Below, one piece after another: positions 33,908 to 43,796 of a stretch of DNA of 64,000 nucleotides (within the stretch, counting starts at the first letter, position 1; each line of letters opens with the position of its first letter). The position numbers and the translations under genes are program-made. A model generated the notes under the pieces. The model did not search any database and was not told where the DNA came from. It worked only from the letters and a program-made list of their open reading frames with translations. This stretch comes from Lachnospiraceae bacterium (GTDB lineage: Bacteria; Bacillota; Clostridia; Lachnospirales; Lachnospiraceae). The stretch spans positions 1 to 64,000 of the forward strand of contig SVFN01000017.1 of NCBI GenBank assembly GCA_015056815.1, in the 5' to 3' direction.

Positions 33908-36289
33908 TCAGTCTCTCTCTGCTTCTTTGATCACGGTTATCGTATCCAGGACCATTTCGATCAAAACAGGGTGATTGGCTTTGATAAATCCGACATCTTC
34001 TTTTTGGGCTGCTTCCTCCAGCATTCTTGCTTTCTCCGATGTTTCATTCGCCCCGATCGTTTTTGCACTGCTTTTCATCGCATGTACCCGGATCTCATAG
34101 TCACTCCAGTTTTCCTCCTGCAAAAAGGTCGCCATTTCGTCGAGTTTCTCTTTCGCGGAATTGATAAACTCATCCAAAAGCTCCAGATAAAGTCCGGTCT
34201 CAGATGCGCAGTAATTTAATCCTGCGGTTACATCTATTCCCTTTTCCCTTAAGGTATTCAGGATATCTTCTGTATCCTTTATCTGCCGCCGGCCGTAAAC
34301 ATTGTCCGGTGTTTTCTGTTGCCTGCTCCCGTCTTCCTCATACGGTGCAAACTCCATGATCTCCTCCGCTTCCGGCATCTCCAAAGTCTTCTTATGGGTG
34401 CTTTCCTCTGCGTCCCCCATCATTATCACCTTTTCCGGCAGATATGCTTTCAGCTTACGTTCCAGCTCGGGGATCTCGATAGGTTTGGTCACATAATCAT
34501 CAAATCCCGCTTCGAGATATTTCTCCTTCGCTCCTGTCACCGCATTCGCCGTCATGACGATCACGACCGTGTCATCCGGAAGCAGATTTCCATGTCGCAT
34601 GATCTCCAAAGTCTCTATTCCATCCATGTCCGGCATCATATGATCCAGCCCGATCAGATGATAGGTTTTCTTCTTCACCATTTCCAGAGCCTTCTCGCCA
34701 CTGGAAACCAGATCCGGAGTAATGTCGTATTTCTTCAGCAGATTTCTTATCACTTTCAGGTTCATCTCATTGTCATCGACGATCAGAATTCTGGCCTGCG
34801 GCGCCCGGAATGTTGTGTCGGCGCCTTCCGGTCTCTTGGTCTCCTTCAGCTGTACTCTGTAATCCCCTATAGGCACAGGATCTATGATCTCCTGGCGGAT
34901 CACGAAAGAAAATACGGAGCCTTTCCCGTATTCACTTTCCACCTCAATCCCGCTTCCCATCATTTTCAGAAGGCGGTCAACGATCGTCATGCCCAGTCCC
35001 GTGCCCTCCACATGGTGGTTGCGCTCCTCATCAATACGGCTGAAGGATGCCATCAGCTTATCCATATCTTTTTCTTTGATGCCGATGCCGGTATCCTCTA
35101 CCGACACATAAATATCCACTTCTTTCAAGCCGCATTCCTGCAGCCTGACCGTAAGGGTAACCGAGCCTTTCTGTGTGTATTTGACGGCATTGGTCAACAG
35201 GTTCATGATCACCTGGGTAAGTCTGACATCATCACCCTTTAGTCTGCGCGGTAACCGCTCATCAATGTTTACGTTCAGTTTCAGTCCCTTGGCTCCGGCT
35301 CTGTCTGCGATCGAAAGCACCAGATTATTAAACACACGCGCCGTATCATATTCTACGGATAAGATCTCCATCTTGCCATCTTCGATCTTGGAAAAATCAA
35401 GAATACTGTTGATGATCGTCAGAAGTGTCCTGCCGGAATCCTGAATATTGGCAGCATATTCCAGAATATCCGGATCCTTCGCCTCACGCAGGATCATCTC
35501 ATTCATACCGAGCACCGCATTCATAGGGGTACGGATATCGTGAGACATCTGTGCCAGAAACATGGATTTCGCCTGATTGGCACTGTCCGCCTTCGCTCTC
35601 TCATCTGCGAGCATCTCGATCAGAATAGCATCCGGGCTCTCTACCGAATAAAACAGGGATACCACGATGACTGTGATACCGATGTTGGAGATTAAAAGTG
35701 TCGGATAAATGCCCTGTGCGATCACCGCCGTCAGCTGGAACATCATTGCCATAAAGATCGCTCTGGATGCCTTGACCTCGATATATTTCCTGCGCTTAAA
35801 AAGCAGATACATCCCCGCAAAGAAATACAGATACCCGGAGGCAAACACTACAAAGGCATAAGACCCCCACGAATAATTCCCGTAAGGCGTTTTTACATAA
35901 TCGAACTTCAAAAAGATCGAACCGGCGATGGCAACCCCAAGCGGGATCAGATCCGGATAACGGAACGCCTGCTCTTCCAGCGCCAGCGTCCTGATATACA
36001 TATAGACCAGATACAGCTCCGAGCACATCATCGACATAAAAATCACATGCACAAAATGATTAAAAGCAAAGGAAAAATCCTCCACATGATTAATGGTGTA
36101 AACCGTGATCATATCAAAGACCATATAGACGATAGATACAATGATCATCGCAGAAAAAAGCCTGTGCGCCCTCGTTTTCCTTCTCTTGACTATAAAGTAA
36201 GTCCATGCAATATAAAGCAATATGCACATACAGCAGATCTGCCCTTTTACAGATAATACATAAGAATACATATCTGACAATTGCTTCAC
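33908..36289 (-). CDS. Hybrid sensor histidine kinase (7TM sensor, HK, REC, HPt)
   Basis: A 793-aa membrane kinase. About seven hydrophobic helices fill residues 15-215. His250 in SHDIRTPMN is the phospho-acceptor, followed by N box (NLLTNAVKYT), G1 (VEDTGIGI) and G2 (GTGLGMTIV). A receiver domain has Asp549 in LDHMMPDMDG, and the C-terminal HPt has His736 in VHAMKSSAKTIG. All phosphorelay residues look intact. No partner output regulator is adjacent, so phosphoryl groups must go to a distant protein. Its extracytoplasmic loops are short, suggesting a membrane or small-molecule signal. Confidence 0.93.
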   Translation of the reverse strand: MKQLSDMYSYVLSVKGQICCMCILLYIAWTYFIVKRRKTRAHRLFSAMIIVSIVYMVFDMITVYTINHVEDFSFAFNHFVHVIFMSMMCSELYLVYMYIRTLALEEQAFRYPDLIPLGVAIAGSIFLKFDYVKTPYGNYSWGSYAFVVFASGYLYFFAGMYLLFKRRKYIEVKASRAIFMAMMFQLTAVIAQGIYPTLLISNIGITVIVVSLFYSVESPDAILIEMLADERAKADSANQAKSMFLAQMSHDIRTPMNAVLGMNEMILREAKDPDILEYAANIQDSGRTLLTIINSILDFSKIEDGKMEILSVEYDTARVFNNLVLSIADRAGAKGLKLNVNIDERLPRRLKGDDVRLTQVIMNLLTNAVKYTQKGSVTLTVRLQECGLKEVDIYVSVEDTGIGIKEKDMDKLMASFSRIDEERNHHVEGTGLGMTIVDRLLKMMGSGIEVESEYGKGSVFSFVIRQEIIDPVPIGDYRVQLKETKRPEGADTTFRAPQARILIVDDNEMNLKVIRNLLKKYDITPDLVSSGEKALEMVKKKTYHLIGLDHMMPDMDGIETLEIMRHGNLLPDDTVVIVMTANAVTGAKEKYLEAGFDDYVTKPIEIPELERKLKAYLPEKVIMMGDAEESTHKKTLEMPEAEEIMEFAPYEEDGSRQQKTPDNVYGRRQIKDTEDILNTLREKGIDVTAGLNYCASETGLYLELLDEFINSAKEKLDEMATFLQEENWSDYEIRVHAMKSSAKTIGANETSEKARMLEEAAQKEDVGFIKANHPVLIEMVLDTITVIKEAERD

Positions 36290-36533
36290 TCCTTCCGTTC
36301 CATCCCGTTGCCGCCTGTTCTTTTGTCCGGCTGCTGTAAAAATCTACCGACTTTTTGTGACTATAGTAACATTTTTTGCGGGAGTTTTGCAATTGTTTTT
36401 CACTAATTTCGATTATTGGACAATCTGAGATTTGGATATAGACATGTTTTAGATAAAAACAGGGATATTCTATTCGTGGAAAGCCGGAATTTAGCGGCAG
36501 TGATCCATGGTCTCACGGTAGATTCCTTCAGAT

Positions 36534-37436
36534 TTACCGAAACAGATCCCTGTGCTTATCAAAAAAGTCAAACAAAATCCTTGTGTTCTCCAACTCCCAC
36601 CAATTGCTGATCGTGACCGGACAGGCGTCCAGATCGTAGATACGCGCCCCTTCGATTGCCAGTAAAAGCGGAGAATGTGTCGCGATCACAAACTGACAGC
36701 CGCAATAACGGGAAAGCGTCTTAAGCATCTCAACCAGCTTCAGCTGCATTTGGGGAGACATACTGTTCTCCGGCTCATCAAGCAGATACAGTTTGTCGTT
36801 TTTTAACTTCGTATGAAAGTACTCTAAGGCAGTCTCACCGTTACTGTTTAACTTCACTTCCCCGCCTGCAAGCCATCCGATATACTGTCGTCTGCTCACA
36901 GATCTGCTTCTGGCAAGCACCTGTTTTCTGAGTGCTTCGTAATCCTCCAGTCCCTTCAACTGGATCGTCTCACCATAACGAAGCTCGCGCCAGTCCTCCT
37001 TAAGATCCTCTTTGCTCTCCTCAAGCACTTCGTTATTCTCCCGCACACTGAGCATATAGTCAAAGATATCGTCGCTCGTGATGATCCTGCTGCCGGCCGG
37101 AATCGTATACGGAAATCCCTCGTCGTCCTCACCCGTCTCATAGGTACACTCCTCCACATAGAGATCGAACATCTCACCGGTATTGTAGGGTGCGACCCGG
37201 TTTAACTTAAGCTTCTGTGCAATCAGATTGAGAAGCGTACTCTTGCCGGAACCATTCCCACCGTAAAAAATGGTGATGCAATCAAAATTCACCTCATGAA
37301 ACTGTTTATAAAAAAACAGTCCGCAGGGATAACTGTTATCAATATATCCGTGCTTCGGCCCGCCGTTTTGGATCATGCGCTTTTTCAGCATGGCTTCTTC
37401 TTTATCGATGGGGATTTTAAAACAGTCCAGATACAT
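36534..37436 (-). CDS. AAA/ABC-type ATPase, OLD-like
   Basis: A 300-aa cytosolic ATPase. Walker A is FYGGNGSGKSTLLN near residue 55, a signature-like stretch is GWLAGGEVKLNSNGE, Walker B is KLYLLDEPENSMSPQ, and the H-loop is VIATHSPLLL. This is the AAA_21/SMC-like layout of stand-alone ATPases often seen in defence or phage-related contexts, but many have no known role. No nuclease domain is fused. A 32-codon ORF ends 3 nt before its start and may be translationally coupled. Confidence 0.85.
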   Translation of the reverse strand: MYLDCFKIPIDKEEAMLKKRMIQNGGPKHGYIDNSYPCGLFFYKQFHEVNFDCITIFYGGNGSGKSTLLNLIAQKLKLNRVAPYNTGEMFDLYVEECTYETGEDDEGFPYTIPAGSRIITSDDIFDYMLSVRENNEVLEESKEDLKEDWRELRYGETIQLKGLEDYEALRKQVLARSRSVSRRQYIGWLAGGEVKLNSNGETALEYFHTKLKNDKLYLLDEPENSMSPQMQLKLVEMLKTLSRYCGCQFVIATHSPLLLAIEGARIYDLDACPVTISNWWELENTRILFDFFDKHRDLFR

Positions 37437-37439
37437 TTT

Positions 37440-37538
37440 TCATTCCTTTCGTAACGGCAACAGATCGATTCGCCCGGCATATTGATTCTCGATCAATTTT
37501 GTAAAATTCTGTCCGCCGATGGAAATCGTTCTTGCCAT
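37440..37538 (-). CDS. Short ORF coupled to the ATPase, remnant of a DUF1703-type N-terminus
   Basis: A 32-codon ORF with a GGAGG ribosome site, starting MARTISIGGQNFTKLIEN. That opening is typical of clostridial AAA-ATPase-like/DUF1703 nuclease proteins (usually continuing into a YxDKT motif), but here it turns into RIDLLPLRKE and stops. It is either a truncated relic or a leader peptide coupling translation into the ATPase, whose ATG is 3 nt beyond the stop. Confidence 0.45.
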   Translation of the reverse strand: MARTISIGGQNFTKLIENQYAGRIDLLPLRKE

Positions 37539-37939
37539 TTTCTAACCTCCATAATCGCTGGTTCTTTAATGCTTTTATGGGTGTCATATATTACAAATTT
37601 CACTTAGCTGTTTTCTTTTCCGCCTTTGCAGCTACCTTCTCTCTGCTTTCTTCGCACTGTCGATCAGCTTCTCCACCCGGTCTCTCGGAACCATGCTTAT
37701 CTAACAAGCTTACCTTCTTCCGTGTACTTTTCGGCGTAACCAGGGTCTGATCCGGTTAACATGTAAAATGCTTGTGACTTTTAGGATTATTGTAACACTT
37801 TTTCATAGAAGAAGCATCCGGAAAATGATTTTTTCATTCCTTGCGTACATTCCGAGAATTTTCAATCTAACCGCAACACTCCATTGCGGTTACTCTGACG
37901 TTTTTTGGTGTTGCAGTAAGTTTGAATAATAATAAAATA
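37539..37939. other. Gap without a recognisable gene
   Basis: On the minus strand there are short Lys/Ala-rich frames near 37590-37740 that look like degraded coding sequence, but none has a start, ribosome site and reasonable length. Nothing else is supported. Confidence 0.3.
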
Positions 37940-37964
37940 ATACCCCCGATTGAACCGGGGGTAT
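37940..37964 (-). terminator. Terminator after the Rpn-like gene
   Basis: ATACCCCCG, loop GTTCAAT, CGGGGGTAT on the minus strand, then TATTTTATT. It lies 27 bp beyond the stop of the 37991 gene. Confidence 0.85.
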
Positions 37965-37990
37965 GGAAGAACACGGATTTTTATTTAAGC

Positions 37991-38980
37991 TTAAGAAAGA
38001 AGTGCTTCAGCCTTTTTTAAAGCCTCATCCATGGTAGAGGCTAGACCATTATCCAGATAATTTTGAGCGACCTTCTTGATGTTGTTTTCTTTTTCTTGCT
38101 TAATTCCTTGCTTAATTCCTTGCTTAATTCCTTGCTTAATTCCATTTTCTTCAATCGCTTCGCTCAGATTACACATTTTCACCAGCCTCCCTTCCAACTC
38201 TTTTGTTTTAAAGTGGTATTTTTTCTCCAATCTCTCCATCTTGGCATCCACATCCTCTGTCCGCACGAAAACATCATACAGCATTTCATGAAAGACAGAT
38301 GGAGTGTTTCTGCACTTGTCAACATCTTTTTCACTCGGAATCCTTACTTCCACGATCGATATCAGATCATATCTGTGTTCCAGATCCGCATTTCCGGCAT
38401 TTCCATATACCATTTTCGGCTGAATAGTATAGGAAACCGTCGTATTGGCATTCTTTTGCGGGCAGTTAAATACAAGCCAGATGGAATAGACTTTTTCGAG
38501 TTTGTCATAATCTTCCCCATCAAGATTTCTTCCCATCTGGTCTGACAGCATCCTGCCGCCATAAAAAACACCTCTTGAAATAAGATCATACCCCGGATAA
38601 GGATTTTTCTGTGCCTCAACATCCACCACGATCCTGATTGGTCTTTTCTGTGAATTTTCAGGAACTATAACGGTAAACCGGACATCATATGTGATATATC
38701 CTTCCCCTGTAATCCTGCTTTCATTCTTCTGTCCTTCGATTGCTTCCATAATCTCATTCGTCAGACCCGGATATACAGGAACTGCCGCCACAAACGGATC
38801 CTCAATGCACGGGATGATCTCGTCAATCTCCATATCCGCAAACTCTGTTGTGGTCCATTTCAAAATCCATGCAAGAATCTGCTTGTTGGCCAGTATCTCT
38901 TTTGCGGCTGCATCATACTCAGCCCTGTCATTTTTAGCCGCCATGAGTGCTCGACCAAGTTGATTTCGTCTTTTCTTCAA
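37991..38980 (-). CDS. Rpn-like PD-(D/E)XK nuclease family protein
   Basis: A 329-aa protein of the clostridial Rpn/PD-(D/E)XK family (often labelled transposase), which in E. coli promotes RecA-independent recombination. The nuclease core is visible: an Asp in TYDVRFTVIVP and the E-x-Q/K pair in VVDVEAQKNPYPGYDLISRGVFYGGRM. The C-terminus holds four exact GIKQ repeats followed by a basic helix. An extended -10 promoter (TGTTATAAT, 39166-39171) is about 185 nt upstream. Members are often multicopy and fast evolving. Confidence 0.85.
   Translation of the reverse strand: MKKRRNQLGRALMAAKNDRAEYDAAAKEILANKQILAWILKWTTTEFADMEIDEIIPCIEDPFVAAVPVYPGLTNEIMEAIEGQKNESRITGEGYITYDVRFTVIVPENSQKRPIRIVVDVEAQKNPYPGYDLISRGVFYGGRMLSDQMGRNLDGEDYDKLEKVYSIWLVFNCPQKNANTTVSYTIQPKMVYGNAGNADLEHRYDLISIVEVRIPSEKDVDKCRNTPSVFHEMLYDVFVRTEDVDAKMERLEKKYHFKTKELEGRLVKMCNLSEAIEENGIKQGIKQGIKQGIKQEKENNIKKVAQNYLDNGLASTMDEALKKAEALLS
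38096..38143 (-). repeat. Four tandem copies of a 12-bp unit inside the Rpn-like gene
   Basis: The unit TTGCTTAATTCC is repeated exactly four times on the plus strand and encodes (GIKQ)4 on the minus strand. Because the unit is 12 bp, copy-number change by slippage keeps the frame and only alters the length of a linker helix. Rpn proteins commonly carry such repeats. Confidence 0.95.
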
Positions 38981-39528
38981 AATTTCATTCTCCTTCTCTT
39001 TCTAACAGATACTTTCCAGTATTTATATAAACAGAGAAAGGAATCTGCCCAGCAGATGTCCGTTTCCCTGATCATAAGGTTAGCGGGCACCTGCCCAGAA
39101 TAAAAAAATCCGTATTCAGTTTTGCGGGCATGCCGCATTTTATGTGGAGAAAAGTATCTGTTAGTATTATAACACTTTTCCACCGAAAAATCGGACAAAA
39201 TCAGATTACTTTATCCGTGCTTTCTAAAAATTTATCATTCTCTAGTCTTTTCAACACTGTCCCAAAACAACATGTAAAAGAGACAGGGTTCCAGTCCCTA
39301 CCCTTAAAATGATGTTTTTCATAAACCAAAAATCATCCTGCTTTCCTATCCGACCTGCCATGTAATGACAGGAATTGTACAAATCGAAATGACAGCGGCG
39401 ATACGCCTTGACCTGCCATTTTTCCAAAAGCCCTAACAATACAATACTTCTATGATTTTATAATAGGATATTCTCAATAAGAATACAAGTGCTTTTATCC
39501 AGATTTTCATGTCATAGTATGCCTGTGG
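38981..39528. other. Gap with one promoter, otherwise unassigned
   Basis: The only element I can support is the extended -10 (TATAAT at 39166-39171, minus strand) for the Rpn-like gene. A 62-codon minus-strand frame at 39251-39439 has no ribosome site and no recognisable content. Confidence 0.4.
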
Positions 39529-40257
39529 CTACTGGGAATCATCCGAATACCATGATTGGCTATCAGTACTCTCTTTATCGTTTTCATCACGGTTCTGAAC
39601 AAGCTGATCCATCATTTTTTTATAATAAGCGTATACTTTTTGGGCAAACGTATCATTTTCATTGCCAGCAACATACTCTATCACCATTTCATCCAGTATA
39701 TAGTCCGCAACGATTCCTTTTAACGTGTTTTTTTGCGGCATATCGCTGATGCTTTTTAAGAATATACCAGCGTCGATCAGAGACTGCGTTCCAGCAGGCA
39801 TACGGTCTTTCATGTTCTCTATGTACTGAATGAATTCTTTGTCTGAAAGAGGCTCCTTCTTTACATCTATATCGGTATCCCGATATCGGTCACGTTTTGA
39901 TTTTTCCTTAACCTTTACATCTACCCGTTCCTCTTTTCCATCAATTTCAAATATCTGTGCCTTTAGGACCTTATCTTTTCCATAAATCCCCTGATACATC
40001 TTTTGTTCTTTGACGGCAACTGCATGTTCAGTAAAATAAGCCTTTCCACAAGAATAATTCATGCTTCCGCAGAGTGCACCTTGTCTGCCTATAAGGGCAA
40101 ATTCTCCATCATGATTATATGTATTGCAATAACCCCTTAAGCCATTTCCGCCATAGACTGGATATTCCCCTGCTTCTTCTATGTCGGCAGCTGCTATAAA
40201 CTTACCACTTTGAAATTCACCTGTAACATCAGATAGCTTACGCTGTTCCCAATCGTT
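39529..40257 (-). pseudogene. Chimeric remnant starting with an HsdS target-recognition fragment
   Basis: Directly after the NADAR stop codon, with no start codon of its own, comes a frame reading NDWEQRKLSDVTGEFQSGK, then YPVYGGNGLRGYCNTYNHDG and FALIGRQGALCG, which is a type I restriction specificity (HsdS) recognition domain. After about 80 residues (AVAVKEQKMYQGIYGKDK) the similarity stops and an unrelated hydrophilic protein of about 150 residues follows, ending SWYSDDSQ. The fusion looks like the scar of two deletions. The internal ATG at 40062 could let the second part be made. Confidence 0.7.
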
Positions 40258-40258
40258 C

Positions 40259-40732
40259 CTATATTTTTTCTCTCACCTTCATCAATGCGTAACCAAGTAA
40301 ATTCTGCCCCCGCCATTTACTCTGTTCAAAGCGATTGGGGTCTGTCATCGATAATCCGATTCCCCATATTGTATCTCTTACCGCACACTCTGCCAAAATC
40401 GCATCTCCTGTTTTTTTGAGAGCTTTTTTTAATTCCTCATTCTGCCCAAATTTCTGCAACAGTCCTTCATATACAACAATCTGTCTTATTCCATTCCATA
40501 CATTTTCGTTATAGCCGCTAACCTGCCGCCCCAACTATTTGATTTTCCCAACATCATTTGTATGAAGTATCTGATCGGCAACAGATGCATCATGAAAGCA
40601 AACTGCCTTATGATACATCATATATTGCTCCATAGAAGTAAATGATATATCTCCAACCGTAAAATCTGACAAGTACCAATTACTCAGATATCCATTTTCC
40701 TCATCCGGATTATGAAATCCTATTATTTTCAT
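40259..40732 (-). pseudogene. NADAR-family protein with an in-frame amber codon
   Basis: The frame starts MKIIGFHNPDEENGYLSNWY and continues SMEQYMMYHKAV, then after the TAG at 40535-40537 GRQVSGYNENVW, CAVRDTIWGIGLS and WRGQNLLGYALMKVRE. These are the hallmarks of NADAR (YbiA-like) proteins, which remove ADP-ribose or cleave related N-glycosidic bonds and can act as antitoxins to DarT-type toxins. Without the amber codon it would be 157 aa, a full-length NADAR. The TAG replaces what is usually a small residue before GRQV. It overlaps the 40729 gene by 4 bp. Confidence 0.85.
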
Positions 40733-41157
40733 TCTACTTCACCTACTTTCTTAACAGCTAGATCAAGATCCAGATCATGGAGTCCTTGATACGCTTTCAA
40801 TAAAAAAGCAATCGGAATTTTCTTTATAATCTCCGCACTTGGAATATTATAATACCACTGATAGTAAGCATAGAACTCACCCATCCAGTCAGGAAAAAAA
40901 CCTTCCAACGCTTTGCCAAGTTTTAAAGTATATTGTTCTGTTTCAACAAAATATTCCCACAGTGTTCTCGCATCCATAGTATTTACATATGCTTTTGCTT
41001 CATCAATACATTTTCTGGTTTTGCTTTCCATATAAGTCTGAATAAAATTTACCGTATCTTTATCCGGATAATTCTGCGCTATAAAGTCAAATAATTTTCC
41101 TTGATTTTCCACAACCTCATTTAAGTATTCTTTTGCGTATGCCTGCATAACAATCAC
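40729..41157 (-). CDS. Unknown protein coupled to NADAR
   Basis: A 142-aa helical, acidic protein (MQAYAKEYLNEVVENQGKL near its start; the upstream MIV is optional). It has many aromatic residues in EYFVETEQYTL and MGEFYAYYQWYYN. No enzyme motif or membrane segment is seen. ATGA overlap with the NADAR gene shows they form one unit, and the pair sits immediately beyond the trailer of the type II-A array. It might be a partner or toxin for NADAR, but it does not resemble DarT, so I leave function open. Confidence 0.65.
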   Translation of the reverse strand: MIVMQAYAKEYLNEVVENQGKLFDFIAQNYPDKDTVNFIQTYMESKTRKCIDEAKAYVNTMDARTLWEYFVETEQYTLKLGKALEGFFPDWMGEFYAYYQWYYNIPSAEIIKKIPIAFLLKAYQGLHDLDLDLAVKKVGEVE

Positions 41158-41204
41158 CTTTCAAACAATGTGCTAAATACTTTCGTAACTTTATTAGAAA
41201 GAGA

Positions 41205-43747
41205 GTTTTGTACCTCTCTGAATTAACAAGGCTCTCAAACTTCCGCCACTGCAGTTCTGTTTTGTATTCTGTTTTGCACCTCTCTGAATTAACAAGGCTC
41301 TCAAACGGGAAATAAAAAAGGGGCAGGTTGAACAGCGTTTTGCACCTCTCTGAATTAACAAGGCTCTCAAACAATGCTTCTACGTTCGTCATAGTGGCAC
41401 CTGTTTTGCACCTCTCTGAATTAACAAGGCTCTCAAACCCTTGTACTTGTCGATAATCTCTAGTATCTGTTTTGCACCTCTCTGAATTAACAAGGCTCTC
41501 AAACACATGGATGCCAGTCGCGCCCTGTGTTGCGTTTTGCACCTCTCTGAATTAACAAGGCTCTCAAACGACATATCTATGATCTTTGTCAACCATTGCG
41601 TTTTGCACCTCTCTGAATTAACAAGGCTCTCAAACAAAAAATTCTCGGAAGAAGAAATTCGAGAGGTTTTGCACCTCTCTGAATTAACAAGGCTCTCAAA
41701 CGTGACAAGCGGATCCGCTCCGCTTCTGGCGTTTTGCACCTCTCTGAATTAACAAGGCTCTCAAACTGGATTTTGATTCTACTTATTTGATATCTAGTTT
41801 TGCACCTCTCTGAATTAACAAGGCTCTCAAACGATTCATCTATAATTTGTTCAGTTGTTATAGTTTTGCACCTCTCTGAATTAACAAGGCTCTCAAACCA
41901 ATAGATTCCATTGCTCTTGCAATACTATGTTTTGCACCTCTCTGAATTAACAAGGCTCTCAAACTGCCGTCAACAAATCTGCCGGTGGCTTATGGTTTTG
42001 CACCTCTCTGAATTAACAAGGCTCTCAAACTGTGCATTATGCTGATTATTCCTTTTTGCAGTTTTGCACCTCTCTGAATTAACAAGGCTCTCAAACTTCA
42101 CATTCAAATATTGGATGTTTGTTTATGTTTTGCACCTCTCTGAATTAACAAGGCTCTCAAACGATGGTAGATCGTTACATGATAGACGACACGTTTTGCA
42201 CCTCTCTGAATTAACAAGGCTCTCAAACCGTACCTGGACATTCCTTCTCCTCACTTTCGTTTTGCACCTCTCTGAATTAACAAGGCTCTCAAACCATCTC
42301 GTCCACTATGCACTTGAGCGCCTGGTTTTGCACCTCTCTGAATTAACAAGGCTCTCAAACCGGACTTCGGGATAGTCGATCGATATGGCTGTTTTGCACC
42401 TCTCTGAATTAACAAGGCTCTCAAACCTTCCTTTCTTTCCAGTAGATTGTTGATAGGTTTTGCACCTCTCTGAATTAACAAGGCTCTCAAACCTCCTTGA
42501 TTTTATTCATAAGAGGATCCTAGTTTTGCACCTCTCTGAATTAACAAGGCTCTCAAACCTACAGATGATGGTAATCGTAGAAAATGCGGTTTTGCACCTC
42601 TCTGAATTAACAAGGCTCTCAAACCGAATGAAGTAAATTACTAGAAACAGATGGGTTTTGCACCTCTCTGAATTAACAAGGCTCTCAAACCGGCAACCCG
42701 ACTTGCGACACCTCACACATGTTTTGCACCTCTCTGAATTAACAAGGCTCTCAAACGATGAAATCAAGGATAACAGAAAATGGCAGTTTTGCACCTCTCT
42801 GAATTAACAAGGCTCTCAAACATATTCAATTTCCTCAGGAGAAATTTCAATAGTTTTGCACCTCTCTGAATTAACAAGGCTCTCAAACTAGTAGTTGTCA
42901 AAGTACTCTGCTACGTCTGTTTTGCACCTCTCTGAATTAACAAGGCTCTCAAACTGCGGCACTATAATAAGCTGCTCTGTCTCGGTTTTGCACCTCTCTG
43001 AATTAACAAGGCTCTCAAACGGCTTAGTATAGACCGGCCTGTCAACAAAGGTTTTGCACCTCTCTGAATTAACAAGGCTCTCAAACCAGGACTGATATCA
43101 TGGAGGGAGAAAAACGGTTTTGCACCTCTCTGAATTAACAAGGCTCTCAAACTGCTGGAGGCGAAGTGTGAAATATACCAAGGTTTTGCACCTCTCTGAA
43201 TTAACAAGGCTCTCAAACCAGTTCCATTGTCTCTTTATATTCGGCGATGTTTTGCACCTCTCTGAATTAACAAGGCTCTCAAACACAATCATAAACACGG
43301 TCGGGTTTCCGATCGTTTTGCACCTCTCTGAATTAACAAGGCTCTCAAACTTGCAGATGATGGTAATCGTTGAAAACGCGGTTTTGCACCTCTCTGAATT
43401 AACAAGGCTCTCAAACAAGTTCGGACTCATTGTGGAAAGCTGTATCGTTTTGCACCTCTCTGAATTAACAAGGCTCTCAAACCAATATAAGTTTTGATTA
43501 TGCCAATACTTAGTTTTGCACCTCTCTGAATTAACAAGGCTCTCAAACTTATGTATGGATTGACTCAGACGATTATATGTTTTGCACCTCTCTGAATTAA
43601 CAAGGCTCTCAAACCTTGTTATTGTTTTTGTGCTTTTTCGTGGAGTTTTGCACCTCTCTGAATTAACAAGGCTCTCAAACCATCGGCGGAATCTTTAAGT
43701 AGATGTTGGAGGTTTTGCACCTCTCTGAATTAACAAGGCTCTCAAAC
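41205..43747 (-). CRISPR. Type II-A CRISPR array, 39 repeats and 38 spacers
   Basis: A 36-bp repeat recurs at a 66-bp period; spacers are 30 bp apart from three of 29 (ending near 41533, 41730 and 42785) and two of 31. In crRNA sense (minus strand) it begins GTTTGAGAGCC and ends GGTGCAAAAC. Only the leftmost repeat (41205) has a change (TACC for CACC), marking the trailer; the leader is on the csn2 side, 49 bp from the csn2 stop. The repeat's GCCTTGTTAATTC pairs perfectly with the tracrRNA anti-repeat at 50017. Uniform repeats and an intact adaptation set indicate an active array. Confidence 0.99.
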
Positions 43748-43796
43748 CCCAAATCAGATTCTCACCGAGCCAAACATATTGCGATATGCTGTTAAT

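Noticed and set aside
39251-39439. 62-codon minus-strand ORF.
   Set aside because: No ribosome site and no recognisable content, likely chance.
41239-43430. Long reading frames with a repeated FESLVNSERCKT or LHLSELTRLSN motif.
   Set aside because: They are translations of the CRISPR repeat and spacers, not genes.
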